A DNA stretch of 64,000 nucleotides, from assembly GCF_003952465.1 (NCBI RefSeq), contig NZ_CP034448.1, positions 5,557,001 to 5,621,000 of the forward strand, written 5' to 3'. The notes under the pieces were generated by a model that worked only from the letters and a program-made list of their open reading frames with translations, was not told the origin of the DNA and did no database searches. Both the position numbers and the translations under genes were made by a program. Source of the DNA: Mesorhizobium sp. M1B.F.Ca.ET.045.04.1.1 (GTDB lineage Bacteria; Pseudomonadota; Alphaproteobacteria; Rhizobiales; Rhizobiaceae). Shown here piece by piece: positions 10,251 to 17,668 of this stretch (positions within the stretch are counted from its first letter, which is position 1; each line of letters starts with the position of its first letter).

Positions 10251-10345
10251 GGGCAACTGGAACAGCGCCTCATTCCTTGGTGCCCCTCTCGGTTTTCGAG
10301 CGAGAACCTACTCCGGTGTGCGATTGAAGCCTGATGGAAAAGCCG

Positions 10346-10465
10346 GCGGGACAGCGCCCCCCTCTGCCCTGCCGGGCTTTCGTCGTTCGCAAAGCCAAGC
10401 AATTGGCTTCGCGTCCGCTACGCGGACCACTCCTCAACCCCCACAAGGGGGGAGATTACGCTCTC
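10346..10465. repeat. RIME-like repeat, rearranged copy overlapping the YkgJ gene
   Basis: GGCGGGACAGCGCCCCCCTC is followed by CTGCCCTGCCGGG and, after an interruption, by CACAAGGGGGGAGATTACG. This matches both arms of the complete element with a different centre. The right arm encodes the last residues of the YkgJ-like protein on the minus strand. Confidence 0.65.
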
Positions 10466-10804
10466 CACCGCCAGCCCATACATCGCCCTTGCCATCAAGC
10501 AATCATCGCCGCCGGGCATGCAGGCGCGGCAGACATGCGGGCGGACTTCGTAGATCGTACAGGCTGTCCCCTTGCCCACTTCGCCGCAAAGCGCTGAACA
10601 GCGGCTGCCCTCGCAGTGCATGCCGGACTGATCGGCGGCGACGAGCGCTTCGGGGATGCGGTCGAGTTCCGCATCCTCCTCGGTGGAGAAGCGCGGCCAG
10701 TCGGCCGAATAGGCGCAGCAGGCGCCGCAGCTCTGGCAGTCGAAGGCGGCTGATGCGTCGGTCAGGCTCAGGAAGGAATGGTCGTGCGGCAAGGCGATCC
10801 TCAT
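10418..10804 (-). CDS. YkgJ family cysteine-cluster protein
   Basis: 128 residues. Cysteines are arranged as CQSCGACC (about 23-28), HCEGSRCSALC (62-72), CTIYEVRPHVCRAC (80-93) and one more Cys, the CxxCxxCC-type zinc or iron-sulfur cluster pattern of the YkgJ/UPF0153 family. Function is unknown. The C-terminal VISPLVGVEEWSA is encoded by the RIME-like repeat rather than by family-conserved sequence. Confidence 0.88.
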   Translation of the reverse strand: MRIALPHDHSFLSLTDASAAFDCQSCGACCAYSADWPRFSTEEDAELDRIPEALVAADQSGMHCEGSRCSALCGEVGKGTACTIYEVRPHVCRACMPGGDDCLMARAMYGLAVESVISPLVGVEEWSA

Positions 10805-10874
10805 ACTGGCGACGCCTCTAGCACAGAGCCCGGAAAGCGCGCACGCCGACCGAAAAGATTTTTTTATTTTGCCG

Positions 10875-10899
10875 GGAACCTTTTCGCCGGCTGCGGGTT
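10875..10899 (+). promoter_or_regulatory. Candidate EcfG-type general stress promoter
   Basis: GGAAC (10875-10879), then 16 bp, then GGTTTT, close to the alphaproteobacterial general stress consensus GGAAC-N16/17-cGTT. No plus-strand gene lies downstream, only a hairpin terminator at 10952-10988. Confidence 0.4.
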
Positions 10900-10904
10900 T
10901 TCAG

Positions 10905-10988
10905 TTGTCGTCGACAGTTCAAGAGCAATCGAGAAAGGTTGACGGCAAAAGCGCCTCCCGCGCCGTAAAAAGCGCGAGAGGCGTTTTT
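10905..10988 (+). ncRNA. Candidate small RNA (about 80 nt)
   Basis: The interval lies between a GGAAC/GGTT-type promoter and a GC-rich hairpin ending in TTTTT. It lies between two minus-strand genes (YkgJ starts at 10804; the SRPBCC gene ends at 10998) and has no ORF. The transcription start is estimated from promoter spacing. Alternatively the hairpin only terminates the minus-strand gene, because it also has an A-tract on its left side. Confidence 0.35.
10952..10988. terminator. Bidirectional hairpin terminator
   Basis: CGCCTCCCGCGC (10952-10963) and GCGCGAGAGGCG (10972-10983) pair with one G-U wobble around an 8-base loop. TTTTT follows on the plus strand and TTTT on the minus strand. It suits termination of the minus-strand SRPBCC gene and of any plus-strand transcript. 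Confidence 0.8.
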
Positions 10989-10997
10989 CACTAGGCC

Positions 10998-11777
10998 TCA
11001 CATGATCGTGCTCAACATCGGCAGGATTTCATAGCGGAAGCCGCGACCCGAGCGCGACACCGGATCGCCGTCGGTCACGGCCCTGGCCTCGGCCTCGCCG
11101 CCGACGCGCAGGATCAACAGGCCCCAAGGCCCGGCGGGATCGGCGACGGGACCCGCCAGCATCATCGTGCCATCTTGGAGCAGGCCGCGCAGGTAGTCTG
11201 CATGCGCATTCATCAGCGCCCGCTCCTCCTCCGTCAGTGTGAAGGCGAAATCCGGCCGCGGCGGGATCAACCGGCAATGGAAAACGGTCGGCGCCTTGCT
11301 GCCAGTCTCCTTGACAAGGAAGTCGCCGAGCCAGCCAAGCACGCGCTCCCAGCCGGAACCGTGGTCGCGGCAGGAGTCGCGGCGCGCGCCGAAGCCATCG
11401 TGGCGCAGCGTCAGCCGCGTGCCGTTCTCCACCGCTTCCAGCGTATAGGTGACGGTGGTGGCATGATCGCCGTCCCACGGCGCTATCCAGGTCATCACCA
11501 GGCGATGCGGCGGCTCGACCTCGAGATACTCGCCGCCGACATGGAAATCGCGGCCGTCAGCGCCCTTGCCTTCCGAGCGCCAGGCGCCGCCGGGCCGGAC
11601 GTCGGCCGTGTGTTTCGTCGTCCGGTACATGTTGTCCGCGCCCCACCAGAGCGGGATCTGGTCCCCGGCGGTGATGGCGTGGAAGACGCGTTCCGGCGGC
11701 ACGGCGATCGTCACCGTGGCAAGGATGGTGCCGGCTGACACGTCGGCGATCGCACGCGGTTTGTCATTGCTGGCCAT
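10998..11777 (-). CDS. AHSA1/SRPBCC domain fused to YCII-related domain
   Basis: 259 residues in two parts. Residues 15-150 are an AHSA1-type START-like domain (VPPERVFHAITAGDQIPLWWG, then RLVMTWIAPW and GWLGDFL). Residues about 160-255 form a YCII-like ferredoxin-fold domain (FHCRLIPPRPDF, MNAHADYLRGLLQDGTMMLAGPV). The two domains are usually separate proteins. It overlaps the upstream ArsR regulator gene by 14 bp, so the pair is cotranscribed; ArsR-AHSA1 pairs are common but the ligand is not known. Confidence 0.88.
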   Translation of the reverse strand: MASNDKPRAIADVSAGTILATVTIAVPPERVFHAITAGDQIPLWWGADNMYRTTKHTADVRPGGAWRSEGKGADGRDFHVGGEYLEVEPPHRLVMTWIAPWDGDHATTVTYTLEAVENGTRLTLRHDGFGARRDSCRDHGSGWERVLGWLGDFLVKETGSKAPTVFHCRLIPPRPDFAFTLTEEERALMNAHADYLRGLLQDGTMMLAGPVADPAGPWGLLILRVGGEAEARAVTDGDPVSRSGRGFRYEILPMLSTIM

Positions 11778-12111
11778 TGGTCTCCTCCGGATTGGCGTTC
11801 TCCAGATAGGATTTGAGATTGCCGAGACTTTGCTGCCAGAAGTCGCGGTAAGGCAGGATCCAGTCCGCGACGTCCTTCAATTCGGCCGGCTCCAGCCGGT
11901 AGACGCGCTCACGGCCTTGCCGCCGCTCGGAAACGACGTTGAGCTCGCGCAGTATCCTCAGATGCTTGGAAATCGCCGGACGGCTCTGCGAGAAGGCGGA
12001 AGCCAGTTCGTTGACCGGCGCCGGGCCTTCCCGCAGCCGGTCGAGAATAGCGCGCCGCGTCGGATCGGCGATGGCGCGGAAGACGGAACGGTCGGGATCA
12101 GCCTGCGGCAT
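11764..12111 (-). CDS. ArsR/SmtB-type transcriptional regulator
   Basis: 115 residues, a winged helix with DPTRRAILDRLREGPAPVNELASAFSQSRPAISKHLRILRELNVV. The metal-binding cysteine motif of ArsR/SmtB metal sensors is absent, so it probably senses something other than metal. The start codon lies inside a long palindrome that is its likely operator, and there is no Shine-Dalgarno sequence, which suggests a leaderless transcript. First gene of a two-gene operon with the SRPBCC-YCII fusion. Confidence 0.9.
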   Translation of the reverse strand: MPQADPDRSVFRAIADPTRRAILDRLREGPAPVNELASAFSQSRPAISKHLRILRELNVVSERRQGRERVYRLEPAELKDVADWILPYRDFWQQSLGNLKSYLENANPEETNGQQ

Positions 12112-12143
12112 AATATGTATCCATCTGGTTACGTATTATGCCG
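12106..12143. promoter_or_regulatory. 38-bp palindromic operator at the arsR start
   Basis: Perfect 10-bp arms CGGCATAATA (12106-12115) and TATTATGCCG (12134-12143), with partly symmetric inner bases GTA.CC / GG.TAC. It includes the ATG (complement of 12109-12111) of the ArsR gene, as expected for autorepression. Confidence 0.7.
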
Positions 12144-12188
12144 AAATGCGGCGCCGGTCAATTGTTGTCGACCGGGTTCGCTGATGGC

Positions 12189-12944
12189 TCAGCGCTCCTG
12201 GTCGGTCGGGCGGATGAGGATCTCGTTGATGTTGACGCGCGGCGGCTGACTGACGGCGTAGAGGATGGCGTTGGCGATATCCTCGGCGGTCAGCGCTTCC
12301 ATGGTGGCGAGGCGGTGTTCGAGCCCGGCCTTGAATTCCTGGTTGGTGATGTGGTCGCCGAGTTCGGTCCGCACGAGGCCCGGCTCGATGACGGTGACGC
12401 GCACCTTGTCGGCATAGACCTCGCGGCGCAGCGACTCAGAGAAGGCGACGACGCCGAACTTGGTCGCCGCATAGCCGCTGGCACCTGGGTTGGCGACGCG
12501 GCCGGCCACCGAGGAGACGTTGACGACATGGCCCTTGGAGGCCTTGAGGTGCGGCAGCGCGGCCTTGGTGGTTCCCATCAGGCCAACCAGGTTGAGCTCG
12601 ATCATGCGGCGCCAGTCATCGAGGTCGGCTTCGGCCGTGGGCGCAAGCAGCATGACGCCGGCATTGTTGACGAGGATGTCGAGCCGGCCCCATTCGGAAG
12701 CGGCCCTGTCGACCATGGCGGCGACGTCGCCACCCTTGGCGATATCGGCTTCGATGGCGAATGCGGTGCCGCCGGCCTTTTCGATGCGGCTGGAGAGCGT
12801 CGCGAGACGATCGATGCGGCGGGCGGCGACAGCCACCTTCGCGCCGGCGGCGGCAAGTGCGGCCGCGGTCGCCTCGCCGATACCGGACGAGGCGCCGGTG
12901 ACGAGCGCGACCTTACCCGAGAGAGGGGAATTTGCGGATGTCAT
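12189..12944 (-). CDS. Short-chain dehydrogenase/reductase
   Basis: 251 residues from ATG 12944, which has GGAG upstream; the longer in-frame reading lacks family similarity. Classical SDR motifs: TGASSGIGEAT cofactor loop near residue 15, NNAGVM near 90, catalytic Ser in VVNVSSVAG and YAATK near 155-160. Substrate unknown. It lies downstream of the GST gene on the same strand. Confidence 0.92.
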   Translation of the reverse strand: MTSANSPLSGKVALVTGASSGIGEATAAALAAAGAKVAVAARRIDRLATLSSRIEKAGGTAFAIEADIAKGGDVAAMVDRAASEWGRLDILVNNAGVMLLAPTAEADLDDWRRMIELNLVGLMGTTKAALPHLKASKGHVVNVSSVAGRVANPGASGYAATKFGVVAFSESLRREVYADKVRVTVIEPGLVRTELGDHITNQEFKAGLEHRLATMEALTAEDIANAILYAVSQPPRVNINEILIRPTDQER

Positions 12945-13021
12945 GAGGAATCTCCAGCAACCCGCCCGCAGCCTTAGATAGGCCGCGCGAGGCATTCTGG
13001 AAGCCCCGCCATCAGAGCAGT

Positions 13022-13066
13022 TGACGCAATTCCGGACCGCTTCACACTTTTCCTGGAATTGCTTCA
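13022..13066. repeat. Short palindromic repeat (GCAATTCC... GGAATTGC)
   Basis: GACGCAATTCCGGA and TCCTGGAATTGCTTC form a stem around ACCGCTTCACACTTT. This type of element is frequent between rhizobial genes. It touches the stop codon of the GST gene. Confidence 0.55.
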
Positions 13067-13723
13067 GTCCTGTTCGTGCGGCCCTGGCTCCGGCCATGGC
13101 TCCCTGGCGGCCTCGGCGTACCAGTGCCGCATCGCCGGGGTCGCCAACACGGTATCGACATAGGCGCGGGTGACGGGCGCCAGTTCGCCGCCATAGGTGT
13201 CGAAGCGAGTGACGACCGGCGCATACATGGCGTCGGCGGCGGTGAAATGGCCGAACAGAAACGGGCCGGCCCTGCCATATTGCTCACGGCACTGCCGCCA
13301 TATCGTTTCGATGCGCGCCCGCTGCGCTTCACCCTCGGCATCGAGCGGCTTGTAGGCCTTCGGCCGGCGCAAATTCATCGGCCAGCCGTAACGGACCTCG
13401 CGGAAGCCGGAATGCATCTCGGTCGCCACCGAGCGCGCCAAGGCGCGGGCGCTGGCATCGTCCGGCCAGAGTTTTTTCTCCGGGAAGAGGTCGGCCAGAT
13501 ATTCAAGGATCGCAAGGGTTTCCCAGACGATCCTGTTATTATGATTCAAGACCGGCACCAGGCCGGTCGGCGACACCTTGGCGAGATTGGCGGCAGTCTC
13601 GGACGTGCGCAGGCGCACGAAACCTTCTTCGAACGGAATCTCCAGATGCCGCATCGCCACCCAGGGTCTGAGCGACCATGACGAAAAGCATTTGTTGCCG
13701 ATGAAGAGCGTGAATTCCGCCAT
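13064..13723 (-). CDS. Glutathione S-transferase family protein
   Basis: 219 residues from MAEFTLFIGNKCFSSWSLRPW, the thioredoxin-like N-terminal domain with a Ser-rich active loop. Then PVLNHNNRIVWETLAILEYLADLFPE gives the cis-Pro and glutathione-binding Glu-Thr pair. The C-terminal half is the all-helical domain. An upstream in-frame ATG (13738) adds five residues and neither start has a convincing ribosome site. Glutathione conjugation or reductive detoxification is the family role. Confidence 0.9.
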   Translation of the reverse strand: MAEFTLFIGNKCFSSWSLRPWVAMRHLEIPFEEGFVRLRTSETAANLAKVSPTGLVPVLNHNNRIVWETLAILEYLADLFPEKKLWPDDASARALARSVATEMHSGFREVRYGWPMNLRRPKAYKPLDAEGEAQRARIETIWRQCREQYGRAGPFLFGHFTAADAMYAPVVTRFDTYGGELAPVTRAYVDTVLATPAMRHWYAEAAREPWPEPGPHEQD

Positions 13724-13810
13724 GGTTGCCCACTTCATGCCGATTGCGGCGTCAGGCTAACCGCTTTGCCTTCCCGCCGAAAGTCCTTGCCGCGACCTCG
13801 CAGGTCGGAC

Positions 13811-13835
13811 GGAACCCGAACGTTATCGGTTCGTT
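13811..13835 (+). promoter_or_regulatory. EcfG-type general stress promoter of csbD
   Basis: GGAAC (13811-13815), 16-bp spacer, CGTT (13832-13835): an exact match to the alphaproteobacterial general stress sigma consensus, ending 58 bp before the CsbD start codon. Confidence 0.65.
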
Positions 13836-13893
13836 GTCGTGTCGGATGCGGCCCCCGCATCCGTCTCCTATTCCAGGCCCAGGAGATGCGGAC

Positions 13894-14073
13894 ATGGTGA
13901 ACAGGGATCAAGTCGCCAGGCTTGCCAAGCAAGTGAAGGGCTCGGTCAAGCAGGCGGCCGGCAAGGCCACCGGCAACCGGCGCATGCAGGTGGAAGGCGT
14001 GTCCGAAAAGATCGCCGGCAAGGTGCGCAAGGCCTATGGCGACGTGAAGGACAAGGTCCGCAAGGCGCTCTGA
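13894..14073 (+). CDS. CsbD family stress-response protein
   Basis: 59 residues, highly charged and helical: QVKGSVKQAAGKATGN and VEGVSEKIAGKVRKAYGDVKDKVRKAL, the CsbD signature. AGGAG precedes the ATG by 9 bp. CsbD-like proteins are general stress proteins of unknown mechanism, which agrees with the EcfG-type promoter upstream. A terminator follows at once, so this is a single-gene unit. Confidence 0.9.
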   Translation: MVNRDQVARLAKQVKGSVKQAAGKATGNRRMQVEGVSEKIAGKVRKAYGDVKDKVRKAL

Positions 14074-14079
14074 CCCCGC

Positions 14080-14106
14080 AAAAGGCCGCCACCACGCGGC
14101 CTTTTT
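14080..14106 (+). terminator. Terminator of csbD
   Basis: AAAAGGCCGC and GCGGCCTTTTT form a stem around a short loop with a T run, 7 bp after the stop. Confidence 0.85.
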
Positions 14107-14122
14107 CATGCCTCGAACTGCT

Positions 14123-15253
14123 TCATGCGTCGAACTGCTTGGAGAACGCATTGGTGAAGACGACCTCGCCATGGTCGCCGGCCGCCTCACCCAGCACGAC
14201 ATCGATATTGTCATCGGTCACCCGCGCCAGCGCGAAGCCGCCCATATAGGCGGCCTTCGGCTTGATGAGGTCGAGCCCGTCGCGCTGGTAGATCATCGGC
14301 ACCTCGTGCTGATGGCCGTGGAAGATCGCGATCACATTGTAGCCCTTCAGCGCCGCGACCAACGCCTGGCGATCGGCCTCGCCCCACCAGTGCGGCCGGC
14401 CCGCGCCTTCGTCGTCATAGGCGCGCTTTGCCGGGTCCCAGCGCTCGATCGAGAAGGTGTCCCAGCCATAGTGCTGGAACAGGATCACCGGGCGGCCGTC
14501 GGCGGCATAAGTGGCCAGGTCCTGCTTCAGCCAAGGCAGGCTGCTTATCGCGCCATGGCCGGTGTCGCCGGCGAAGCGGTGCGTCTGGACAAGATGCAGG
14601 CCGCCCCAGTCCCAGGAATAGCAGTCGGTGTCGACGTCGTAGTTTGTCGCCGGCACCGGCGGCTTGAAGAACACGCCGGGGCGATGGTTGACCTCGACAT
14701 AGTCGCGCAATTCGCGGCGATACCAGTCGACATGCGGAGGCGAACCGTTCTGGTCGAGATCGTGATTGCCGAGCCCGACATAGACGGGAATGTGGACGCG
14801 GTCCGGCCCGACGCCCTGCTGATAGCGCTGGCTGAATTGCAGAAGCTGCGTGCCTTCGCTGGGCTCGGTGACCTGGCCGCCGCCGTCGTCAGTGATGTCG
14901 CCGCCGGTGACGAGGCCGAGCGGCGTGCCGATGCGCGTGCCGGCCGAATGCAGGCCAGTGGCGACGCCGTTGATCTCGACCGGCCATTCCTTGTCCGAAA
15001 TCCCGTTCAAGGCCGCCACATTGCGCAGCAAGGCCGCGTCGGTCTTGCCTTCCTGTTCGCAATGAGGACTCAACTTGCGCGCCATGCGGCAGGCATGGAT
15101 GTCAGCGATGAACAGAAAAGTCGCGTCGATCGGCTGGATGCGCCGGCCGGTCTGGGCGAAAGCGGCACGCGGCAAAGTGCAGGCCGCGGCGAGGCCTCCC
15201 ATCCGCTCGAGGAAAGCGCGGCGAGAGAAGGATAATGAGGGTGGTCGATTCAT
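14123..15253 (-). CDS. Tat-exported metallophosphoesterase
   Basis: 376 residues from ATG 15253 (an ATG 48 bp upstream is also in frame). The N-terminus is a twin-arginine signal, FSRRAFLERMGGLAAACTLP, with an A-F-A cleavage site. Calcineurin-like metal motifs follow: IADIHA, GGDITDD, GLGNHDLD, FQHYGWD and FHGHQHE. Predicted to work in the periplasm on phosphomonoesters or diesters. A 16-bp tandem duplication (about 14107-14138) covers the stop codon region. Confidence 0.87.
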   Translation of the reverse strand: MNRPPSLSFSRRAFLERMGGLAAACTLPRAAFAQTGRRIQPIDATFLFIADIHACRMARKLSPHCEQEGKTDAALLRNVAALNGISDKEWPVEINGVATGLHSAGTRIGTPLGLVTGGDITDDGGGQVTEPSEGTQLLQFSQRYQQGVGPDRVHIPVYVGLGNHDLDQNGSPPHVDWYRRELRDYVEVNHRPGVFFKPPVPATNYDVDTDCYSWDWGGLHLVQTHRFAGDTGHGAISSLPWLKQDLATYAADGRPVILFQHYGWDTFSIERWDPAKRAYDDEGAGRPHWWGEADRQALVAALKGYNVIAIFHGHQHEVPMIYQRDGLDLIKPKAAYMGGFALARVTDDNIDVVLGEAAGDHGEVVFTNAFSKQFDA

Positions 15254-15317
15254 GATCACCCGATTGAACAGTTTCAGCGCCGGATCGTCCAGATTGGGCA
15301 TGGCGACTTTTCGCGCC

Positions 15318-15421
15318 TAATGCATGTCGCGCAAAAGTGGGCAGCGGTTTTGCGAAAACGACATGCATAAAAACAAGACTTAAAAAGCGCGTCGCCTGAA
15401 TTCGTTTCGGCGCGCTTTAGG
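15318..15421. repeat. Second repeat family, full copy
   Basis: TGCATGTCGCGCAAAAGTGG then GCGGTTTTGCGAAAACGACATGCAT form an imperfect stem, followed by AAAGCGCGTCGCCTGAATTC and GGCGCGCTTTAGG. The same blocks occur at 4741-4829 and partly at 32437-32490. Confidence 0.7.
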
Positions 15422-15492
15422 CCCGGGTCGACAGAGCCACCTCGGTCTGCCATTGCTTCAGGGGGCAACCTGAGCGAGCAGAGGAGGACAGC

Positions 15493-16086
15493 ATGAGAAC
15501 CAAAACGTTCGGCATGATGGTCGCCGCGCTGGCACTTGCCGGCTCGGCGCAGGCGGCCGACTGCGTCGACGCCAAGTCCGCCAAGACGGGCTTCGTGCTG
15601 GAGAAGCCCGGCATCCGCAGCGAGTTCCGGCCGGCGCCGGGCGGCATGGTCGCGGTCGTCAACGACTACCAGTCGCAGTCGCCGCAGACGCAATATCTCT
15701 ACGCCGGGCTGATCGAGGTCTTTCGCGACAGCGACACCGGCCGGCTGTCGATGATCCCGCTCGGCGACATCAAGAAGCTGTTCCCGCTGAAGGCGGGCGC
15801 CAAGAGCAAGACCGAGTTCCTGCGGTTGTCGGCGAAGAAGGCGCCGAAGGGCACCGAAACGCTGGCGCTCGCCGTCAAGGGCAAGGAGACCTACAAGCTG
15901 GGTGACTGCAAATACAGCGTGCTGGCGGTGAGCGAGACGATCACCGGCGATTCCGGCGCGGTGGTCGACAGCTTCACCGCGCTCTATTCGCCGGATCTGC
16001 GGGCGGTGCTGGCGCGGCGCTATGACGAGGGTACCAGCGCGCAGAGCGAGGTGGGATTCGAGACGATCAAGCCGTTGAAGGAGTGA
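15493..16086 (+). CDS. Secreted hypothetical protein
   Basis: 197 residues with a clear Sec signal (MRTKTFGMMVAALALAGSAQA, cleavage near residue 21). The mature part has two cysteines that could form a disulfide (near 24 and 139) and a beta-rich composition. GAGGACAGC precedes the ATG. No family was recognised. It stands alone between a minus-strand phosphoesterase and a minus-strand TetR gene. Confidence 0.78.
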   Translation: MRTKTFGMMVAALALAGSAQAADCVDAKSAKTGFVLEKPGIRSEFRPAPGGMVAVVNDYQSQSPQTQYLYAGLIEVFRDSDTGRLSMIPLGDIKKLFPLKAGAKSKTEFLRLSAKKAPKGTETLALAVKGKETYKLGDCKYSVLAVSETITGDSGAVVDSFTALYSPDLRAVLARRYDEGTSAQSEVGFETIKPLKE

Positions 16087-16143
16087 GGCCGGTCGAAGAG
16101 AACATCGGAGACGCCGGCGGGACAGCGCTTTCCCGCCAACTCT

Positions 16144-16836
16144 TCAGCGGACCGTCTGCCGTCGCAATACCCTGCGGCGCCGCTTCGCTGGCAATCCGCT
16201 CTGCGATGGCGACGGCTCGACACTCTCCAGCCCTTTCAAACACTCCCGCAACACTTCCGAGTCCTGTGCGGTCTTGGCCATAGACATCGCTCCGGAATAG
16301 GCCGCCACGATGAGCGCGGCGAAGCGGTCGGGATCTGTGCCGCCCTCCCCGCCGGCCTCTTGATCGTCCCGCATCTTGTCGGCGATCGCCTGCCGCCAGC
16401 CGGCGAAGATGTCGGCCAGCGCCGCACGGAATTCATCGTCGGCCAACGACAGCTCATGCGCCAGGTTGTTGAGCGGGCAGCCACGCACATAGCCCTGCTG
16501 CTCCAGTTCCACCGCCACCGCCTCGAACACGGCGCGAACGCCCTCGCGCGCCGAAGGCGCCGCCCGCACCGGAGTTATCCAGGTTTCCTCTACAGCTGCC
16601 GCCACACGCTCCTCGATCACCGCCAGCGCCAGCGCCTTCTTGGTCGGGAAATGGTGGTGCAGCGCGCCGCCCGTGATGCCGGCGGCCGCCATCAGGTCGC
16701 CGAGGCTCGAGGCGTGATAGCCGCGCGCCTGGAAGGAGTCTTCCGCCACGTCGAGCACACGGCGGCGCATGCCTTCTGGGTCGTTGGTGCGTTTCTTGCG
16801 CCGCGAGCGCGGCTGAGCTGCAATCTCTCCTGACAT
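16144..16836 (-). CDS. TetR family transcriptional regulator
   Basis: 230 residues. The N-terminal arm is basic (RSRRKKRTN) before the HTH at about 25-70 (SLGDLMAAAGITGGALHHHFPTKKAL). Divergent from the NIPSNAP gene, with a perfect 14-bp palindrome between them. The C-terminus (ESVEPSPSQSGLPAKRRRRVLRRQTVR) is also strongly basic and may be an added tail. Likely repressor of the NIPSNAP gene and itself. Confidence 0.9.
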   Translation of the reverse strand: MSGEIAAQPRSRRKKRTNDPEGMRRRVLDVAEDSFQARGYHASSLGDLMAAAGITGGALHHHFPTKKALALAVIEERVAAAVEETWITPVRAAPSAREGVRAVFEAVAVELEQQGYVRGCPLNNLAHELSLADDEFRAALADIFAGWRQAIADKMRDDQEAGGEGGTDPDRFAALIVAAYSGAMSMAKTAQDSEVLRECLKGLESVEPSPSQSGLPAKRRRRVLRRQTVR

Positions 16837-16875
16837 GCCGCCAAGATATCAGATTGACAAAACAGGACAACCGGT

Positions 16876-16889
16876 CTGTTTATAAACAG
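16876..16889. promoter_or_regulatory. TetR operator palindrome
   Basis: CTGTTTATAAACAG is a perfect 14-bp palindrome. It is flanked by further AAACAGG/CCTGTTTT half-sites at about 16859 and 16900, 40 bp from the tetR start and 30 bp from the NIPSNAP start. Confidence 0.65.
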
Positions 16890-16918
16890 GTCGATTAGCC
16901 TGTTTTGAGATTTTGATC

Positions 16919-17668
16919 ATGAACCGAACCTCCAGCGCCCCTGACTTTGCCTCACCTGTCGTCGAACTCCGCCAATACACGCTGAAGCCCGGCCGGCGCG
17001 AAACGCTGATCGCGCTGTTCGACCGGGAGTTCATCGAGACGCAGGAGGCAACCGGCATGACCGTCATCGGCCAGTTCCGCGACCTCGACCGCCCCGACAT
17101 GTTTGTCTGGCTGCGCGGTTTCGAGGACATGGAGGCGAGGAAGGACGCGCTGACCGCCTTCTATGGCGGGCCGGTGTGGACCAGGCATCGCGACGCCGCC
17201 AATGCGACGATGATCGATTCCGACGATGTGCTGCTTCTGAAGCCGGTCTGGCCGAGCGCGGGCTTCGACCTGTCGGGACGGAAACGACCGACCGCGAGCG
17301 AAGCCGAAAACAAAAGCCGGGAGAGTCACTTGGACGGGATTGTTGAGATACAGATTCATCATTTGCGCCCGGGCATGGAAGCTGGCTTTGCCGAGCGTTT
17401 CCAGGCGAAGGCGGTTCCGGAACTCGCGGCAAACGGCACACGCCTGCTTGGCGCCTTCGTCAGCGAGCATGCCGAAAACACCTTTCCACGGCTGCCTGTG
17501 CGAGCCGGCGAAAATGTCTTCATCGCCGTCCTTGGTTTCGACGACGAAACCGCCCATGCACGCTATAGCGTCGCCCTCGCCGCTTCGCGCGACACCCTGA
17601 AGGCCGATCGCGCAAAGCCGGCCGAGGTGCTGCGCCTGACGCCGACGGCCCGATCGCTGCTGAGGTGA
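16919..17668 (+). CDS. NIPSNAP family protein
   Basis: 249 residues from ATG 16919. Two ferredoxin-like NIPSNAP modules: VVELRQYTLKPGRRETLIALFDREF (about 15-40) and IVEIQIHHLRPGMEAGFAERF (about 140-160). The family's biochemical role is unsettled in bacteria; members often appear beside oxidoreductases or under TetR control, as here. The stop codon abuts the convergent hydrolase stop with no gap. Confidence 0.88.
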   Translation: MNRTSSAPDFASPVVELRQYTLKPGRRETLIALFDREFIETQEATGMTVIGQFRDLDRPDMFVWLRGFEDMEARKDALTAFYGGPVWTRHRDAANATMIDSDDVLLLKPVWPSAGFDLSGRKRPTASEAENKSRESHLDGIVEIQIHHLRPGMEAGFAERFQAKAVPELAANGTRLLGAFVSEHAENTFPRLPVRAGENVFIAVLGFDDETAHARYSVALAASRDTLKADRAKPAEVLRLTPTARSLLR

